Shown here: positions 15,135 to 15,156 of the stretch, in pieces | Numbering within the stretch: the stretch's first letter is position 1 | Layout: every line of letters begins with the position of its first letter | Assembly (NCBI GenBank): GCA_016926475.1 | Contig: JAFGON010000047.1 | Coordinates: 1 to 15,156 of the forward strand | Direction: 5' to 3' | Source: a candidate division WOR-3 bacterium | GTDB lineage: Bacteria > SDB-A | DNA length: 15,156 bases | Notes under the pieces: model-generated | Databases searched by the model: none | What the model was told of the DNA's origin: nothing | What the model saw: the letters and a program-made list of their open reading frames with translations, nothing else | Made by a program: the position numbers and the translations under genes

Positions 15135-15156
15135 ATGAAAAAAATTATTCTTTCGA
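15135..15156 (+). CDS. Start of the next gene (truncated by window end)
   Basis: ATG 15135 is preceded by a good ribosome site (GTAGGAGGG, 15122-15129 region). The seven visible codons read MKKIILS, the usual beginning of a signal peptide, so the next product is probably also exported. It follows the preceding stop by 9 bases and would be in the same operon. Nothing further can be said. Confidence 0.6.

Overview
Every gene supported in this window lies on the + strand. The genes point to a Gram-negative (outer-membrane) bacterium outside the well-studied groups. There is a TonB-dependent receptor with its own ExbB-ExbD-ExbD-TonB energiser, and a very large exported protein ending in a FlgD-like / type A (Por secretion) sorting tail. 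Arginine is mostly written as AGA/AGG, and base composition looks moderate (mid-40s % GC by eye). This combination is typical of the wider FCB-like candidate phyla (WOR-3/Stahlbacteria, TA06, KSB1, Cloacimonadota and relatives). The assignment is inference from gene content and no phylogenetic marker is present.

Region 1 (1-4135). After a gene tail of uncertain frame and about 245 bases of AT-rich intergenic sequence with a plausible promoter, five tightly overlapping genes follow. Four encode uncharacterised membrane proteins: a signal/FN3/TM/soluble-domain/TM protein, a polytopic protein, a TM-soluble-TM protein and another polytopic protein. The fifth is a lipoyl/octanoyl transferase of the LipM/LplA family, starting at a TTG that overlaps the previous stop codon. 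The overlaps (4, 17, 8 and 4 nt) suggest translational coupling and joint function of the four membrane proteins. The lipoyl gene may simply ride along.

Region 2 (4136-7327). A separate operon with its own sigma70-like promoter encodes three soluble proteins with different N-termini (one DUF4388/PATAN-like, two Roadblock/LC7-like) but apparently the same C-terminal helical domain, followed by two small three-helix membrane proteins. No small GTPase is present in the window. I read this as an undescribed signalling or scaffold module at the inner membrane, and it is the best candidate for something new here.

Region 3 (7328-15156). A near-consensus promoter drives a 901-aa TonB-dependent receptor with a carboxypeptidase-regulatory-like N-terminal domain. 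A perfect 8-bp stem-loop separates it from exbB, exbD, exbD, tonB, and then an 855-aa exported protein with a sorting tail and the first codons of another gene. This looks like a self-contained outer-membrane uptake or secretion-coupled locus: the receptor binds a substrate, ExbB/ExbD/TonB energise it, and the large exported protein is probably displayed on or released from the surface. The substrate cannot be told from the sequence.
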